From: Xanthomonas sp. 10-10
GTDB lineage: Bacteria; Pseudomonadota; Gammaproteobacteria; Xanthomonadales; Xanthomonadaceae
Assembly (NCBI RefSeq): GCF_040182365.1
Contig: NZ_CP144460.1
Coordinates: forward strand, 2,542,001 to 2,606,000
Reading direction: 5' to 3'
DNA length: 64,000 nt
The position numbers and the translations under genes are program-made. Positions 63,410-64,000 of this stretch are shown here, one piece after another. Below the pieces are notes generated by a model. The model did no database searches, was not told where the DNA came from, and saw only the letters and a list, made by a program, of their open reading frames with translations. Each line of letters starts with the position of its first letter. Position 1 is the stretch's first letter.

Positions 63410-63729
63410 TCAATCGCTCTCGCGTCGCACCCGGGTGCGGTAGGCAGACACATTGTCGCCGGCGATCTGCGCGTTGCGCGTGCCGATGATCGTATCGACC
63501 TTGATGTCGGTACCGCTCACCGGCTTGGCATCGATCTTGGTTTCGCGCTCGAACGCATGCGATTGATCGGTGTTGCGGTGTTGGCACCACGCCCGGCGTT
63601 GCTGCCCTGCGCAACCGCCGCAAACAGCGCCGCCGTGGCCGGCAGGCCCGTCGGTACGGTGTAGAAATCCTTCCACTGGTCGGCCAAGACGCCGCTGACC
63701 GTACCCACCACCGCCTGGATCAGACCCAT
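63410..63729 (-). pseudogene. Remnant of an SPFH-type (virion core-like) gene
   Basis: The minus-strand frame starts with MGLIQAVVGTVSGVLADQWKDF, the N-terminus I associate with SPFH-domain proteins called virion core protein. After about 50 residues (near GRGANT, about 63575) homology stops. Reading then continues in another frame with HAFERETKIDAKPVSGTDIKV and ends at a stop at 63410. The full SPFH protein is over 300 residues, so most of its middle is missing and the two ends are joined out of frame. A shorter real protein cannot be ruled out. The identification is from recall of the N-terminus only. Confidence 0.5.
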
Positions 63730-64000
63730 GAGAACATCCTGTCGTTTAATAGACCGGCAGCGTACCTGTCTTGCGCGCGCAACTCTATGCCCTGCAGCAG
63801 GTGCAGCGCGGCGTTGACGGCGACACTACAGAGCGATGTGCCGATCCAGCAACGACGGCGACTGCAACGCACCACCTGCATCCCGGCGCCACACATGCAA
63901 AGCCCCGCATCTGCGGGGCCTTGCATCATGCATGCGGCGCCGCGGTAAGGCGCGCTACGCGTGTCTGGCGATCACGGTAGATCGCATTTGATCTTGCCGT
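63730..64000. other. Window end without a supported gene
   Basis: The only structure is a GCCCCGC-ATCT-GCGGGGC hairpin at 63902-63919, probably a terminator for a gene outside the window or on either flank. No coding region is supported in the last 270 bases. Confidence 0.5.

Noticed and set aside
1..64000. tRNA or rRNA genes
   Set aside because: No cloverleaf with a conserved T-loop or rRNA-like segment was recognised on either strand; a tRNAscan run would be decisive.

Overview
The window is high-GC chromosomal DNA from a Gammaproteobacterium of the Xanthomonadaceae, most probably a Xanthomonas. The gene order (lolA-rarA-crcB; ndk-rlmN-pilF-rodZ-yfgM-bamB-der), the REP-like and GGGAATC-type intergenic repeats, an IS5-family element resembling Xanthomonas IS1478 and the ESPR-type giant autotransporter all fit that lineage. 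Species cannot be fixed by eye.

Layout. (1) 1-4012: end of a transglutaminase-fold protein, then lolA, rarA and a fluoride channel gene (crcB) behind a recognisable fluoride riboswitch. (2) 4258-8768 (minus): beta-oxidation operon psrA-like regulator / fadB-type multienzyme / fadA thiolase, with a PsrA-type operator before the regulator. (3) 8880-15582: housekeeping run ndk, rlmN, pilF, rodZ, yfgM-like, bamB, der, many with start/stop overlaps. (4) 15763-18402: moeA and a rhodanese-containing moeB. (5) 18528-21603: two decayed copies of one IS5-family element on either side of a small membrane-protein gene. (6) 22091-23672: a small unknown gene and an exonuclease III with a basic tail. (7) 24400-38111: molybdenum cofactor and nitrate assimilation cluster: second moeA, mobA, cysG-like gene (minus), nasT (ANTAR antiterminator), nasS (nitrate sensor), narK-type transporter, nirB, nirD, nasA and cobA. 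(8) 38666-42586: a KGG stress protein behind a sigma-54 promoter, an M14-type metallopeptidase and a GAF-EAL signalling protein. (9) 43324-56444: a 3,399-residue repeat adhesin (type Va autotransporter) convergent with a subtilisin-type autotransporter protease. (10) 57644-64000: carboxymuconolactone-decarboxylase-like secreted protein, a small secreted peptide, a membrane protein plus PQQ-type sugar dehydrogenase pair, a secreted thermonuclease-like protein, a Gfo/Idh/MocA oxidoreductase and a remnant of an SPFH-type gene.

How it works together. The nitrate cluster is nearly self-contained. Nitrate enters by the MFS porter, NasA (Mo-bisMGD enzyme) reduces it and NirBD (siroheme enzyme) takes nitrite to ammonium. 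MoeA/MoeB/MobA help build the molybdenum cofactor, and CobA with the CysG-like protein make siroheme. The sequence before narK carries an NtrC-like site, a near-perfect -24/-12 sigma-54 promoter, and a leader RNA with three hairpins that share the hexaloop AACGGC; the last overlaps a strong intrinsic terminator. This is the architecture expected for nitrate-dependent antitermination by the NasT encoded just upstream, with one hairpin more than the two-hairpin ANTAR motif. I regard this leader as the most interesting element of the window. Next are the duplicated adhesin with its convergent protease, and the sigma-54 promoter in front of the KGG gene.
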